Below, piece after piece: positions 10,817-19,753 of a DNA stretch of 34,089 nt. Numbering within the stretch: position 1 is the stretch's first letter; the number at the start of each line of letters is the position of its first letter. The notes beneath the pieces were generated by a model. It was not told the origin of the DNA, made no database searches, and was given only the letters and a program-made list of their open reading frames with translations. A program made the position numbers and the translations under genes. Origin of the DNA: Nitrospina sp. (GTDB lineage Bacteria; Nitrospinota; Nitrospinia; Nitrospinales; VA-1); assembly GCA_018664975.1 (NCBI GenBank), contig JABIXH010000256.1, positions 1-34,089 on the forward strand, given 5' to 3'.

Positions 10817-11989
10817 ATGAATTCCAGGAAAACACGAAAAATACGTATAGGAAAAGTTGAAATTGGCGGCGATGCCCCCATTGCGGTACAAAGTATGGCG
10901 GCCACCCAAACCCAGAATCTGGAAGCCACTGCCAGGCAGATAGAAGTTTTGGAAGCGGCTCAGGCTGATATCATTCGCATTGCTGTTGACAGTGAGCAAG
11001 ATGTGGAGGCATTACGTGTCCTGCGTCAGAAGTTTCCGGAAAGTGTTTGGTCCGTAGACCTTCAGGAAAACTATAAGCTTGCCCCGATTGTTGCGCCTCT
11101 GGTCGATAAAATTCGGTACAACCCAGGCCATCTGTTCCACTTGGAGAAAGAGAAGACGATTCGCGAAAAAGTTGAGTTTATTGTCAACGCGGCGAAGGAA
11201 AATGATTGTGCGATTCGCATCGGGGTCAACTGTGGGTCAGTGGACCCGGATTATAAAGAACGTTATAAAGACGACTCCGTAGAGGCCATGGTTCGGTCCG
11301 CTGTGGATCATTGTCAAATGCTCGATGACATGGGCTTTGAAAATTATTGCGTTTCCCTTAAGGACTCAGAATCGCAGAAGGTGATAGATGCTAACCGTCG
11401 GTTTTCCGAAGAACGCCCGGATGTACCCTTACATTTGGGTGTCACCGAAGCCGGACTTCCTCCTGAAGGAATCATCAAGACCCGGATAGCTTTTGAACAA
11501 TTGATCTCAGCTGGAATTGGCGATACGATTCGTGTTTCATTGACTCTGCCAAACGATGATAAAGGCCAGGAAATTGAGGTAGGTCGTGAAATTCTGAAAG
11601 ATATTCAGGAAGGGCGCTTTCGGTCAGTGCCGGAGAACTTTCTTGAAGGATTGAATATCATCGCTTGCCCCAGTTGTTCCCGTGTAGAAAATGACAAGTT
11701 TGTCGACCTGGCTCAGGATGTTCGTAAAATGACAGAATATGCTGAAAAGTATAAGCTGACCATTGCAGTGATGGGGTGCCGGGTAAATGGTCCCGGAGAA
11801 ACCGATGATGCAGATTTGGGGCTTTGGTGTGGTCCCACCCGGGTTAATCTTAAGAAAGGCACAGAAGCTCTGGGTTCATTTTCGTACGAGGAAATTCTGG
11901 GTCAACTTAAAAAAGAAATCGACCAAATGATTTTTGATAAATTTGCCGGCGAGCCGCCGGTAGCAACAGGGATTATTGAACCGAGTTAA
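10817..11989 (+). CDS. ispG: 4-hydroxy-3-methylbut-2-en-1-yl diphosphate synthase (IspG/GcpE)
   Basis: Penultimate step of the MEP isoprenoid pathway: converts methylerythritol cyclodiphosphate to HMBPP using a [4Fe-4S] cluster. 390 aa, close to the 372 of E. coli. The N-terminal TIM barrel opens with [12 protein letters not shown]. Cluster ligands are C284 and C287 (ACPSCSR), C321 (GCRVNGPGE) and E328, in the standard order; the C287-C321 gap is two residues longer than in E. coli. The barrel segment usually reading ADIHFDY is replaced by SVDLQENY, a divergent variant. The ATG at 10817 gives the family N-terminus, although the nearest purine-rich site (AAGGAAA near 10789) is further away than usual. 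Confidence 0.95.
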   Translation: MNSRKTRKIRIGKVEIGGDAPIAVQSMAATQTQNLEATARQIEVLEAAQADIIRIAVDSEQDVEALRVLRQKFPESVWSVDLQENYKLAPIVAPLVDKIRYNPGHLFHLEKEKTIREKVEFIVNAAKENDCAIRIGVNCGSVDPDYKERYKDDSVEAMVRSAVDHCQMLDDMGFENYCVSLKDSESQKVIDANRRFSEERPDVPLHLGVTEAGLPPEGIIKTRIAFEQLISAGIGDTIRVSLTLPNDDKGQEIEVGREILKDIQEGRFRSVPENFLEGLNIIACPSCSRVENDKFVDLAQDVRKMTEYAEKYKLTIAVMGCRVNGPGETDDADLGLWCGPTRVNLKKGTEALGSFSYEEILGQLKKEIDQMIFDKFAGEPPVATGIIEPS

Positions 11990-12008
11990 CTGGATATAGG
12001 AGCCATTC

Positions 12009-12086
12009 GTGGCGCGAAGTACTCGTACCAGGCATGACGGAAGAGATCATCATAATTACGGGTCCAATGCTAATGGAAAGGTTTAG
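12009..12086 (+). CDS. Possible 25-codon leader peptide upstream of tig
   Basis: A short frame starts at GTG 12009, 6 bases after an AGGAG ribosome site (11998-12002), and stops 2 bases before the tig ATG. The product, MARSTRTRHDGRDHHNYGSN followed by ANGKV, is rich in Arg, His and Asn and has no recognised relatives. The spacing suits a translated leader or coupling peptide for trigger factor. It may equally be chance, since 25 codons is short. Confidence 0.22.
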   Translation: MARSTRTRHDGRDHHNYGSNANGKV

Positions 12087-12088
12087 AA

Positions 12089-13465
12089 ATGGAATTTGAT
12101 GTTGAAGAGCTAGAAGGTTTGAAGCGGAAGATCAATATTGTCATCCCTGAAGAGGTGGTGTCCAAACGAGTGAGTGACGCTTATAAGGTGTTGAATCGCA
12201 AAGCCAAAATCCCTGGATTCCGGTCAGGAAAGATTCCGCAGAAAGTACTTGAGAAACAAGTTCCCATGCAGTCATTGGGGGACATGTTCCAGGAACTGAT
12301 GCAGGAATATTATGATGAGGCACTGCATAAATCGGGACTCCGGGCCACGGGCCAGCCGGAGATTGATCATTCTGGCATGCAGGATATTAAGAAAGATGAA
12401 CCTTTAAAATTTTCTGTGATTCTTGATATTAGACCGGAAGTAAAGGTTAAGGATTATAGGGGACTAAAATATAAAAAGAAGGAAGCTAATGTTAAGGATG
12501 AGGAAATTGAAGAAACATTGGAAAAGGTTCTTAGTCGCCAAGGTTCCGTAGAAGAAATGCCAGCAGATTATGCAGTTCAGGATGGAGATATTTTGACTTT
12601 GGATTTTGATGGCACCATGAATGGAGAGGTGCTGGAGAATGGAAGCGCAAAGGACTTTGAAATGCGGGTGGGCGAAAAGAAAATGATTCCGGGATTTGAG
12701 GATCAATTGATCGGGCACACTCAGAATGAGGAGTTTGAAATTAGGTGTGTGCTTCCTGCAAACTGGAACCAAAAAATGAGACGGATCAGTTTTCCCATTC
12801 CCGGTGCTCCTGACGAACAGCAAGAAGATGACAGGGCGGTTTTTAAAGTAAAAATTAAGCAAACGAGAAAACTATATCTTCCTGAACTGACAGATGAAAT
12901 TGCTCAACGGGAAGGGGTTGACACCGTTGCTGAACTTCGCCGAGCTATTAAAATTGACCTGCAAAACCACAAGGACCAGGAAGAAGAGTTGAGAATAAAG
13001 GAAGAAATATTTAATTTGCTTGTCAAAGATGCGGAGACGGCTCCGCCTGAATCCCTGATTGAGCGTGAACTAAAATTCATGATTGAGGGTATGAAGTATC
13101 AAATTGCCCAATCTGGAATGAAAGTAGAGGATTCCGGTTTCGAGCCAGAGAAGGCGATGAAAGAATGGCGGGAGAGAGCGATCTTTAACACCACTGGCTA
13201 TATGATGCTGGAATTTGTTGCCAATGCGGAGAATATTCATGTGACCCAGCAGGATATGGAAGGGGAATATGAATTGCTTGCCAAACAAACGAAACAAAAA
13301 GTGGAAGAAATTCAAAAACGACTCATGTCTAACCCGGACTCTTTGAGCCAGACCACGACCAAGATTTTAGGGCAAAAAGCCATGAACTTTATTTATTCTA
13401 ACTGCGAGTTCGAATTTTATAAAGAAGGCGAGGGGCCTGAGAACGATGGCAAACAGGAAAGTTGA
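12089..13465 (+). CDS. tig: Trigger factor, ribosome-bound chaperone and prolyl isomerase
   Basis: Binds at the ribosome exit tunnel and protects nascent chains. 458 aa in three parts. The N-terminal ribosome-binding domain carries the signature GFRSGKIP (43-50). The FKBP-type isomerase domain lies at about 155-250 (GDILTLDFDGTMNGE, MIPGFEDQLIG), followed by the long helical C-terminal chaperone domain. The isomerase domain has an extra basic/proline loop (RRISFPIPGAPDEQQ) where the E. coli protein is shorter. The product ends in a charged tail. ATG 12089 is preceded by AAAGG. It lies downstream of ispG on the same strand and 6 bases before the Rieske gene. The usual clpP-clpX-lon neighbours are absent. 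Confidence 0.95.
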   Translation: MEFDVEELEGLKRKINIVIPEEVVSKRVSDAYKVLNRKAKIPGFRSGKIPQKVLEKQVPMQSLGDMFQELMQEYYDEALHKSGLRATGQPEIDHSGMQDIKKDEPLKFSVILDIRPEVKVKDYRGLKYKKKEANVKDEEIEETLEKVLSRQGSVEEMPADYAVQDGDILTLDFDGTMNGEVLENGSAKDFEMRVGEKKMIPGFEDQLIGHTQNEEFEIRCVLPANWNQKMRRISFPIPGAPDEQQEDDRAVFKVKIKQTRKLYLPELTDEIAQREGVDTVAELRRAIKIDLQNHKDQEEELRIKEEIFNLLVKDAETAPPESLIERELKFMIEGMKYQIAQSGMKVEDSGFEPEKAMKEWRERAIFNTTGYMMLEFVANAENIHVTQQDMEGEYELLAKQTKQKVEEIQKRLMSNPDSLSQTTTKILGQKAMNFIYSNCEFEFYKEGEGPENDGKQES

Positions 13466-13471
13466 AGATCT

Positions 13472-13888
13472 ATGAAATACGTCAGAGTAATGAAAGAAGA
13501 AGAGCTTCCTATCGGCAAATCGGCGATCATTTCTGCAGGGGAGGCAGAGATAGCCCTTTTCAATTATAAGGGAAATTATTATGCTGTCACCAACAAGTGT
13601 CCGCATAGAGGTGCGCCGTTAGGGGAAGGACGCATTGAGGAGGGAATTGTTATCTGTCCAAACCATGAATGGAGATTTAAATTAGAAAACGGGGCGAATA
13701 TGCAGAACCCCGAATTATTTATCCCAACCTATCCGGTAAAGGTTAAAGACGATAATATCTATATTGGACTGGAGGGAGAAAGTGGAAATATTGCCTACGG
13801 GAAAAAAGCCTCCACTTTGCCATCAAGTCTTAAATTCAATGTTCCTACCATCCAGAAGCCGCGTAATCCAGAAGAAGAACTCGATTGA
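13472..13888 (+). CDS. Small Rieske [2Fe-2S] ferredoxin-like protein
   Basis: A 138-residue soluble protein with the Rieske ligand pairs C43-P-H45 and C62-P-N-H65 (CPHRGAPL, CPNHEWRF), spaced as in NirD-like and dioxygenase-ferredoxin proteins. There is no signal peptide or membrane anchor, so it is probably a cytoplasmic electron carrier or a subunit of an unidentified reductase or oxygenase. The last 35 residues extend beyond the usual compact Rieske fold. The start lies 6 bases after the tig stop, suggesting co-transcription. No oxygenase or nitrite reductase gene is nearby, so the partner is unknown. Confidence 0.85.
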   Translation: MKYVRVMKEEELPIGKSAIISAGEAEIALFNYKGNYYAVTNKCPHRGAPLGEGRIEEGIVICPNHEWRFKLENGANMQNPELFIPTYPVKVKDDNIYIGLEGESGNIAYGKKASTLPSSLKFNVPTIQKPRNPEEELD

Positions 13889-13900
13889 TAATTATTAGCA

Positions 13901-14044
13901 GGTTGCTGAAAAACTCTCCGTGATGAGATTTTTCTTCGATGTCATGCTGAGGTTCTCGAAGTATGCACCCTATTTGAAGGGTTTATCACCCTTCGAGGGC
14001 CTCAGGGTGACATTTTTTTCTGTGCAACAGAGTTTTCAGCACCC
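13901..14044. repeat. MITE-like inverted-repeat element between convergent genes
   Basis: About 143 bases with imperfect terminal inverted repeats: TGCTGAAAAACTCT (13904-13917) against AGAGTTTTCAGCA (14029-14041). An inner inverted repeat follows, GTCATGCTGAGG...CTCGAAG against CTTCGAG...CCTCAGGGTGAC. The whole element folds into one long stem with a small loop near 13970. No transposase is encoded and no clear target duplication is seen. Its right end lies about 3-5 bases from the stop codon of the gene at 14047. Similar small palindromic elements with GTCATGCTGAGG ends occur in many bacterial genomes. It may also act as a bidirectional terminator. Confidence 0.75.
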
Positions 14045-14046
14045 GG

Positions 14047-14322
14047 CTAGTGGGCCTGCATTCCTAAACTCTTTCTAAACTCTGCATAACTGGGTAATTG
14101 AAGGGAACAACCTCCATTTTTTGAGGCCATTTTCTCACCTACAATCAGTCTTCCATTTTTTAAAATGGTAGGAGAGGTGTATTGTTTGAAGGCATGGTCA
14201 TCGGGTAGGTTGGATTGGTTGATTTCTTCAAATTTGCAACCTGATTGCAATAAAAGATTTTTTGCTACCTCATAATTTGGACATCCATCAAAATAAATAA
14301 GCTTGATATCACTTTGATTCAT
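14047..14322 (-). CDS. Small thioredoxin-fold protein with CPNY motif
   Basis: A 91-residue cytoplasmic protein. It begins with a short strand and the motif FDGCPNY (C14), followed by a helix. A cis-proline-like SPTILKNGRLIVGEK, as in thioredoxin and glutaredoxin folds, comes near residue 50, then GGCSLQ. It resembles small thioredoxin-like proteins seen near mercury or metal genes, but there is only one cysteine in the active-site position, so a classical CxxC dithiol is absent. It is probably co-transcribed with the upstream gene at 14374 (51-base gap). The C-terminus abuts the inverted-repeat element. The function is unknown. Confidence 0.65.
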   Translation of the reverse strand: MNQSDIKLIYFDGCPNYEVAKNLLLQSGCKFEEINQSNLPDDHAFKQYTSPTILKNGRLIVGEKMASKNGGCSLQLPSYAEFRKSLGMQAH

Positions 14323-14373
14323 AGTGTGGATATTTTCCTGGTAAACACCAGTATTAAATGGAGGAATATTTAT

Positions 14374-14811
14374 TCAGCCTGTTGGGTTGTCGTCTTCAAT
14401 TTCTACCCATTTGGGATCGCCATGGGCCTTGTAGTTTTCTGTTCCGCAGAAAGTCCCTTCGTGATAGATATTGACCTTGAATTTTCCTCCGCCATACTTA
14501 TCGGTGATGTAAGGAACCGGGTCTTCGATTTCTATGAGATCGGGGGTACTATATTTCCCAATCAGTTTGAATTCCATTCCCATGCCTGAGGGAAGCAGGA
14601 CGTAAAATTTCAGGTTCGTTTCGGCTAAAATTCTTTTAAAATCATCTTCGCAATCGTCACGAGTATAATTGGGGCCTGCCTTTTGCCTGGCCCGGCGTTT
14701 GAGGTAGTCTTCCATCAGGTTATAAAACCACCAGTTTTTTTGTTTACGTGTGTCGTGGAGAAACGGGTACTCAACAAACCCGTGTTTGTTTATAAAAGGT
14801 TTTTTTGCCAT
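14374..14811 (-). CDS. Hypothetical 145-residue protein
   Basis: I do not recognise this family. It is a real gene by its strong ribosome site (AAAGGAGT just ahead of ATG 14811), length and coding character. It is charged and aromatic, with no signal peptide or membrane segment. The N-terminal half is basic and helical (WWFYNLMEDYLKRRARQK). The second half looks like beta strands (LKFYVLLPSGMGMEFKLIG, GKFKVNIYHEGTFCGTENY). There are two cysteines, one in each half. It is divergent from the methyltransferase gene and 51 bases upstream of the thioredoxin-fold gene. Confidence 0.7.
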   Translation of the reverse strand: MAKKPFINKHGFVEYPFLHDTRKQKNWWFYNLMEDYLKRRARQKAGPNYTRDDCEDDFKRILAETNLKFYVLLPSGMGMEFKLIGKYSTPDLIEIEDPVPYITDKYGGGKFKVNIYHEGTFCGTENYKAHGDPKWVEIEDDNPTG

Positions 14812-14897
14812 CTGTTACTCCTTTTGGTTGCAACAATGATTATATTCTTTTGCCTTGTGGCTGACAAGCGATTGAAGCTTTAGATTTCAGGTTATTC

Positions 14898-15641
14898 ATG
14901 GGAAATTTTTACAGTAAAAGATATTGGTCGGTGGGATTTCAATCCAGATTGTATGATCGATTATCTCCGGAATCTTATTTTGAATCCATGCGAAGGGTGG
15001 TTGCCCAGCTACCAAAAGAAAAATTCTTGAGTCTTTTGGATGCAGGTTGTGGTTCGGGACTGCTTTTGAATTTTCTTCAAGAAGCAATTCGGGAAGGTAT
15101 GGATTATACGGGTATAGATCTCCTTGAATCCGGGGTAGGCCAGACGTTACTTCGCGCTCAAGAACTTGGGATTGCTGATCGTGTTTCCTGTTTTCAATCA
15201 GATTTAACCTCTCCTCTACCTGCGAATACCGAAAAGTTTGATGTCGTTGTTGGACATTTCTCTTTATATACCCTGGCCACCGATGAATTAAGGCAGGTGG
15301 CTTTGAAAAATTTAAGTACCCTCCTGAAATCGAAAGGGTTGCTTGTTCTGGTAAACCCTTCCATAGGTTATGACGCAGATTTAATTGTTGATCAAAGTAT
15401 TCAGTTGGTTCGAGAACGTTATGGTTTTTTTTCTAGTCTGGTTAAACAATATTTCATTTTCCCGTTCACCAAATTGATAGGACTACGGTTTATACAAAAA
15501 CAATTAAATTCGAAAAGTTGGAAAGCGTATACGCGCGAAGAGTTTTCTCGAGAAATGGAACACGCAGGATTCAAGGCTCTGCATGTTGAGGAGGTTTATG
15601 CCGGGGGAGCCTTTTTAGGATGTTTTGTCCGGAACCAATAG
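14898..15641 (+). CDS. Class I SAM-dependent methyltransferase
   Basis: 247 residues with the Rossmann-type methyltransferase motif I, LLDAGCGSGLLL (47-58), then YTGIDLLESG (motif II). FDVVVGHFSLYTL is motif IV, and LLKSKGLLVLVNP is the post-motif strand. The C-terminal part (EEFSREMEHAGFKALHVEEVYAGG) is the usual cap of small-molecule or lipid methyltransferases of the UbiE/type-11 kind. The substrate cannot be told. No membrane segment is evident, although LVKQYFIFPFTKLIGL is amphipathic. It is divergent from 14374 and has no obvious partner. Confidence 0.85.
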   Translation: MGNFYSKRYWSVGFQSRLYDRLSPESYFESMRRVVAQLPKEKFLSLLDAGCGSGLLLNFLQEAIREGMDYTGIDLLESGVGQTLLRAQELGIADRVSCFQSDLTSPLPANTEKFDVVVGHFSLYTLATDELRQVALKNLSTLLKSKGLLVLVNPSIGYDADLIVDQSIQLVRERYGFFSSLVKQYFIFPFTKLIGLRFIQKQLNSKSWKAYTREEFSREMEHAGFKALHVEEVYAGGAFLGCFVRNQ

Positions 15642-15816
15642 TCTCAATTTAAATAAAAATTTTGTTAGGGATTGAATTCAAAGTGTGCAGATCTGAAATG
15701 TTAAAACGCTTAAAAAACAATAAGTTTGTCATGTTTTTAAGATTGTGTTAAAGTAAATCTAATTATAGATGATAGAATAAGTGCTAGAATGTCCTGTAAA
15801 CTAACTTTGATTCAAT

Positions 15817-16203
15817 ATGAATTACGATATTAATATTTTAATAGTTGAAGATCTTTTGACGACCCGGTTATTTCTGCGTCGAACATTGAAGAAACTGGGT
15901 TATACGAATGTGGTTTTGAGTGAAGATGGGGCGGCCGCATTGAAGGAGCTTGAGCGAAAGGGCTATGATCTTATAATCTCCGACTGGCATATGCCAAATA
16001 TGGATGGTCTGGATTTTTATAAGGCATTGAGTAAAAATCACAAATGGAGTGAAATTCCCTTCTTATTGATCACTGCAGAAAAAGAGCGTGACAAGGTCAT
16101 TGAGGCGGTCCAGGCAGGGATTAAAGAATATCTGGTAAAACCCGTTCAGCCGGAAAAATTAAGCAGTAAAATAAAAGAAGTGGTTTTTGGGGATGCGGCC
16201 TAA
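15817..16203 (+). CDS. Single-domain CheY-like response regulator
   Basis: A 128-residue receiver domain with no output domain. The acidic pocket is E11/D12 (IVEDL), the phospho-acceptor is D56 (SDWHMPNMDG), the switch threonine is T87 (LITAE), and the conserved pair is K108-P109 (LVKPV). The layout is like CheY. It could bind a flagellar motor or relay to another kinase. It stands alone, convergent with metK and about 5.5 kb from the chemoreceptor gene, so the partner kinase is not identified. Translation starts at ATG 15817 with a weak ribosome site. Confidence 0.9.
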   Translation: MNYDINILIVEDLLTTRLFLRRTLKKLGYTNVVLSEDGAAALKELERKGYDLIISDWHMPNMDGLDFYKALSKNHKWSEIPFLLITAEKERDKVIEAVQAGIKEYLVKPVQPEKLSSKIKEVVFGDAA

Positions 16204-16256
16204 TTCGCCAACCAACATCCCGAATAAGTTTATCGTTTTTCCTTCCTGTTTTTATA

Positions 16257-17417
16257 TCACAACCCGGCATCTTTTCTGATAGCTTTGGCTTTATCTGTTT
16301 TCTCCCAGGTGAAAGAATTTTCTTTTCTGCCAAAATGTCCATAAGCCGCCGATGGAAGGTAGCGAGGTTTTAAGAGATCGAGTGTTTTGACGATACCGGC
16401 TGGTTTAAGGTTGAAATGGGATCGCACCAGATCTTCGAGAATGTCTGGATTTACATTATGGGTTCCGAAGGTTTCAACACAAATGGAAACGGGGTCTGCT
16501 ACCCCAATAGCGTAAGCGAGTTGAACTTCGCATCGGTTTGCAACTTTAGCGGCGACCAGGTTCTTAGCTATATATCGGGCCATATAAGCGGCAGAGCGAT
16601 CGACCTTGGATGGGTCTTTCCCTGAAAATGCTCCTCCACCATGCCTGGCGAATCCACCATAGGTGTCCACAATTATTTTTCTTCCAGTTAAACCACAGTC
16701 ACCATGAGGGCCGCCGATTACAAAACGTCCCGTTGGATTGATATGGATTTTCATCTTTTTATGCTGCAGTTTTTTCGGGATTACCTTTTGAATTACAAGT
16801 TCAGTGATTTCCGCCCTGATTTGCTTGGTAGAAACGTCAGGGGCATGTTGAGTTGAAATGACAACTGTTTCAATGCTTACGGGTTTATTATTTTCATACC
16901 TGACAGAAACCTGAGATTTGCTGTCGGGACGCAAATACGGGAGTGTTCCTTTTTTTCTTAATTCGGCGAGTTTACGCACCAGCTTGTGTGAATACATAAT
17001 AGGAGCTGGCATAAGCTCTGGGGTTTCATCGCTGGCATAGCCGAACATCATTCCTTGATCCCCTGCACCTTGCTCACGTTTGTCATCATCCACCCCTTGA
17101 GCAATATCACCAGATTGTTCATCCAGAGCGACCATTACACCACAAGTTTCGAAATCAAAACCCATGTCGGAGTGGGAGAACCCAATATTTTTTATAGTAT
17201 TTCTGACAATTTTAGGAATATCCACATAGCACTTTGTGGAAATCTCTCCAGCAACCACCGCGAAGCCGGTAGTAATCATTGTTTCACAAGCAACTCTTGC
17301 TTTGGGGTCCTTCGCGAGTATAGCATCGAGAATCGAATCGGAAACCTGGTCGGCTATCTTATCAGGGTGTCCTTCCGATACAGATTCTGAGGTGAAAAGA
17401 TAATTTCCTGGATTCAT
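16257..17417 (-). CDS. metK: S-adenosylmethionine synthase
   Basis: Makes SAM from methionine and ATP, and so supplies the radical SAM and methyltransferase enzymes in this window. Motifs: SEGHPDK near the N-terminus, [12 protein letters not shown] in the middle, and the glycine-rich [19 protein letters not shown]. The frame can be extended to a TTG at 17438, but ATG 17417 has a good ribosome site (AAGGAAT about 7 bases ahead) and gives the family N-terminus ([13 protein letters not shown]), a product of 386 aa. It follows ptsI by 55 bases on the same strand. I saw no SAM riboswitch in that gap. Confidence 0.96.
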   Translation of the reverse strand: MNPGNYLFTSESVSEGHPDKIADQVSDSILDAILAKDPKARVACETMITTGFAVVAGEISTKCYVDIPKIVRNTIKNIGFSHSDMGFDFETCGVMVALDEQSGDIAQGVDDDKREQGAGDQGMMFGYASDETPELMPAPIMYSHKLVRKLAELRKKGTLPYLRPDSKSQVSVRYENNKPVSIETVVISTQHAPDVSTKQIRAEITELVIQKVIPKKLQHKKMKIHINPTGRFVIGGPHGDCGLTGRKIIVDTYGGFARHGGGAFSGKDPSKVDRSAAYMARYIAKNLVAAKVANRCEVQLAYAIGVADPVSICVETFGTHNVNPDILEDLVRSHFNLKPAGIVKTLDLLKPRYLPSAAYGHFGRKENSFTWEKTDKAKAIRKDAGL

Positions 17418-17472
17418 TAAGTTATTCCTTATATTCAAAGGTTAGAAATTTAGGTAAATATTTTTAAATTTT

Positions 17473-19251
17473 TTATTCGCGTTTGGCAGGGTTTAATTTC
17501 TCTTCAAAGCTGAGGTCCCGATCAAAATCTTCCGGGAATCGGACCCGCATTTCACTAGTAATAAAAGAGGTTATTTCGTCTGGAGAACTCATTTCTAGAA
17601 CTTCATCGGCTAATTGGCGTGCTTCCTCAAGTCGAATGGTGCGGATGATCTTTTTTACTTTAGGAACAGAATGAGGTTCCATGCTCAAATCATCCAATTT
17701 TCCCAAACCTAATAAAAGCATGGTTGCCATCGGGTCTCCTCCAAGCTCTCCACAAATTGAAACTTTTTTCCCGGCATTTTCAGCAGACTGCATGATATTT
17801 TTTAATGTCCTTAACACGGAAGGATGAAAAGGTTGATAAAGATGTGCGACATTCTCATTAATTCTATCAACTGCCAGAAGGTACTGGATCAAGTCGTTGG
17901 TGCCTATGCTGACAAAATCAACTTCTTTGAGGATGTGGTCAATGCAGATGGCCGCGGCCGGAGTTTCAATCATGGCTCCAACTTCGATATCTTCATTAAA
18001 TGGGATTTGATCTTTTCTTAATTCATTTTTTGCTTCTTCAAGGATTATATTGGCCTGAATGATTTCCGTTACTGAAGAAATCATGGGGTAGAGAATTTTC
18101 ACATTCCCGTATAAACTTGCCCTCAAGATTCCTTTTGCCTGATCGGTCAGTAGCTGAGGGTTAGCCAGAGATAAACGAATACCTCTGAGACCCAGGGCGG
18201 GATTGTCTTCATCAATACTCAAGCCATCTCCGAATTGCTTGTCCATTCCTATATCCAGGGTGCGAATGACAACAGGTCTGGAGCCCATTTCCTGTACAAC
18301 CGATTTAAAATTTTCATAGAGGTCTCTTTCCCCCGGCAGGGAAGATGCCGTCAAATAAAGGAATTCTGTGCGGTATAGCCCAACTCCTTCAACCCCAAAT
18401 TTATGAAGAGAACTAACCTCCTGATTCGATTCAATATTAGCCAGCAATTTAATCTGATGTCCATCTAGAGTTTCTGCAGGCTGATGGATGTTGGTCAATA
18501 ACCTTTCTTCATATTTGCGATAGTTCTCTTGTTTTTTAGCATAGTGTTGCAAATTTTCGCTGGTGGGATTAATGATGACTTCCCCATCAATGCCATCAAC
18601 AATGATTTGATCACCAGAATTTATTTTTGAAGTAAGCCCTTTAACTCCAGTAATAGCAGGCATTCCCAAGGCGGCGGCAAATATGCCAACATGGGAAGTT
18701 TTTCCTCCCGCCTCTGTGACCATCCCTTTAACAAAATTTTTAGGCATCATTATGGTGTCGGAAGGACTTAGGGAGTGGGTAACAATGATTACTGGCTCTT
18801 GAATGTCAGAGAGGGACTCTTGGGAATGGCCGATGAGATTTTTAAGTATAGTTTGCACCAGCAGATCGAGGTCGTCTTTTTTCCCCTTCAAGTAATCATC
18901 ATTTATATTATCAAAAAGTTTTAAGAAAGTATTTAATGTTTGTGTAAGCGCCCATTCCGCATTGGTTTTATGTTTCTTGATATTTTCGATGGTATCGTTA
19001 ACGAGGATGTCGTCGTCTAAAAGAAGGCTATATGTATCTAAAATAACTGCATATTTATCGGCAATTTTTTCGGCACGTTTTTTTATTTCCGTCATTTGAA
19101 GCTTGGTTTTTTCTATGGCTTCGCGAAAACGCTCAACTTCCTTTTCTGCCTCAACTTCATCAAGCTGATGTTTGATGATGCAAAACTTGGTTGAGTCAAG
19201 CAGGTACGCTTTTCCGATTGCGACCCCTTTTGATACGGCAATGCCTTTCAT
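17473..19251 (-). CDS. ptsI: PTS enzyme I (phosphoenolpyruvate-protein phosphotransferase)
   Basis: Transfers phosphate from PEP to an HPr-type carrier. 592 aa, slightly longer than E. coli EI (575). Phospho-histidine H187 lies in GGKTSHVGIFA, equivalent to E. coli H189. The PEP-binding barrel follows, with GLYRTEFLY, IGTNDLIQYLLAVDR and the active-site CGELGGDP. There is no N-terminal GAF domain, so it is not a full PtsP. It starts 5 bases after the ptsN stop, and no HPr or sugar permease gene is here. The context with rpoN, hpf and ptsN suggests a regulatory rather than sugar-uptake role. Confidence 0.94.
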   Translation of the reverse strand: MKGIAVSKGVAIGKAYLLDSTKFCIIKHQLDEVEAEKEVERFREAIEKTKLQMTEIKKRAEKIADKYAVILDTYSLLLDDDILVNDTIENIKKHKTNAEWALTQTLNTFLKLFDNINDDYLKGKKDDLDLLVQTILKNLIGHSQESLSDIQEPVIIVTHSLSPSDTIMMPKNFVKGMVTEAGGKTSHVGIFAAALGMPAITGVKGLTSKINSGDQIIVDGIDGEVIINPTSENLQHYAKKQENYRKYEERLLTNIHQPAETLDGHQIKLLANIESNQEVSSLHKFGVEGVGLYRTEFLYLTASSLPGERDLYENFKSVVQEMGSRPVVIRTLDIGMDKQFGDGLSIDEDNPALGLRGIRLSLANPQLLTDQAKGILRASLYGNVKILYPMISSVTEIIQANIILEEAKNELRKDQIPFNEDIEVGAMIETPAAAICIDHILKEVDFVSIGTNDLIQYLLAVDRINENVAHLYQPFHPSVLRTLKNIMQSAENAGKKVSICGELGGDPMATMLLLGLGKLDDLSMEPHSVPKVKKIIRTIRLEEARQLADEVLEMSSPDEITSFITSEMRVRFPEDFDRDLSFEEKLNPAKRE

Positions 19252-19256
19252 GTCAA

Positions 19257-19721
19257 TTAAATAAATTTAGAGTCTTCTTCTAAAAGAAGCGCATAGATTT
19301 GATTTGCGTCCTGTAACTTTAAAATACCTTCACGCAAATTCTGATTTTTAAAAAGTCTTGAAATACGAGCCAAAGCTTTTAAATGTTGCCCTGTTGAATT
19401 TGAGGGGGCAATAACCATACATACAAAGTGGACAGGTTTTTGGTCAAGTGACTCAAAATCCAGCCCTTCTATGGAACGCCCAAAAACTATAATGATCTGA
19501 GAAAGCTCATCAGATTTTCCGTGAGGAATGGCTACATTTTCACCAATGCCAGTGCTCCCCAACTTTTCTCTTTCCATAAGAGTATTAAATAAGGTTCCCT
19601 TATCTTTAATCAAACCCAGGTTTTGCAGAAAATCGGTGATTTCGCGGAGGACTTCCTCCTTGTTGGTTCCTGTCAAATTTGGAATAATGGATTCTTTGCT
19701 TAAAATTTCGTCTATTTTCAT
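19257..19721 (-). CDS. ptsN: Nitrogen-regulatory PTS EIIA protein
   Basis: A 154-residue EIIA domain of the fructose/Ntr type. The phospho-accepting H67 lies in ENVAIPHGKS, and the downstream FVCMVIAPSNSTGQHLKAL segment is typical. In other bacteria PtsN takes phosphate from NPr/EI and regulates potassium transport, envelope and nitrogen functions by contact rather than by transport. It sits between hpf and ptsI, downstream of rpoN, the conserved arrangement of this regulatory PTS. No linked EIIB or EIIC domain is present. Confidence 0.93.
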   Translation of the reverse strand: MKIDEILSKESIIPNLTGTNKEEVLREITDFLQNLGLIKDKGTLFNTLMEREKLGSTGIGENVAIPHGKSDELSQIIIVFGRSIEGLDFESLDQKPVHFVCMVIAPSNSTGQHLKALARISRLFKNQNLREGILKLQDANQIYALLLEEDSKFI

Positions 19722-19753
19722 TTCATGGGAAGCGCATTGAGGATAATGTTGGT

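Noticed and set aside
12464-12862. Open frame of 132 codons on the minus strand
   Set aside because: It is antisense to the trigger factor gene; its hydrophobic, Phe-rich product is typical of a shadow of a Lys/Glu-rich gene.
13901-14044. Complete insertion sequence or CRISPR repeat at the palindromic element
   Set aside because: There is no transposase frame, and no series of regularly spaced direct repeats.
17418-17472. SAM riboswitch upstream of metK
   Set aside because: The gap is only 55 bases and shows no conserved SAM-riboswitch core.
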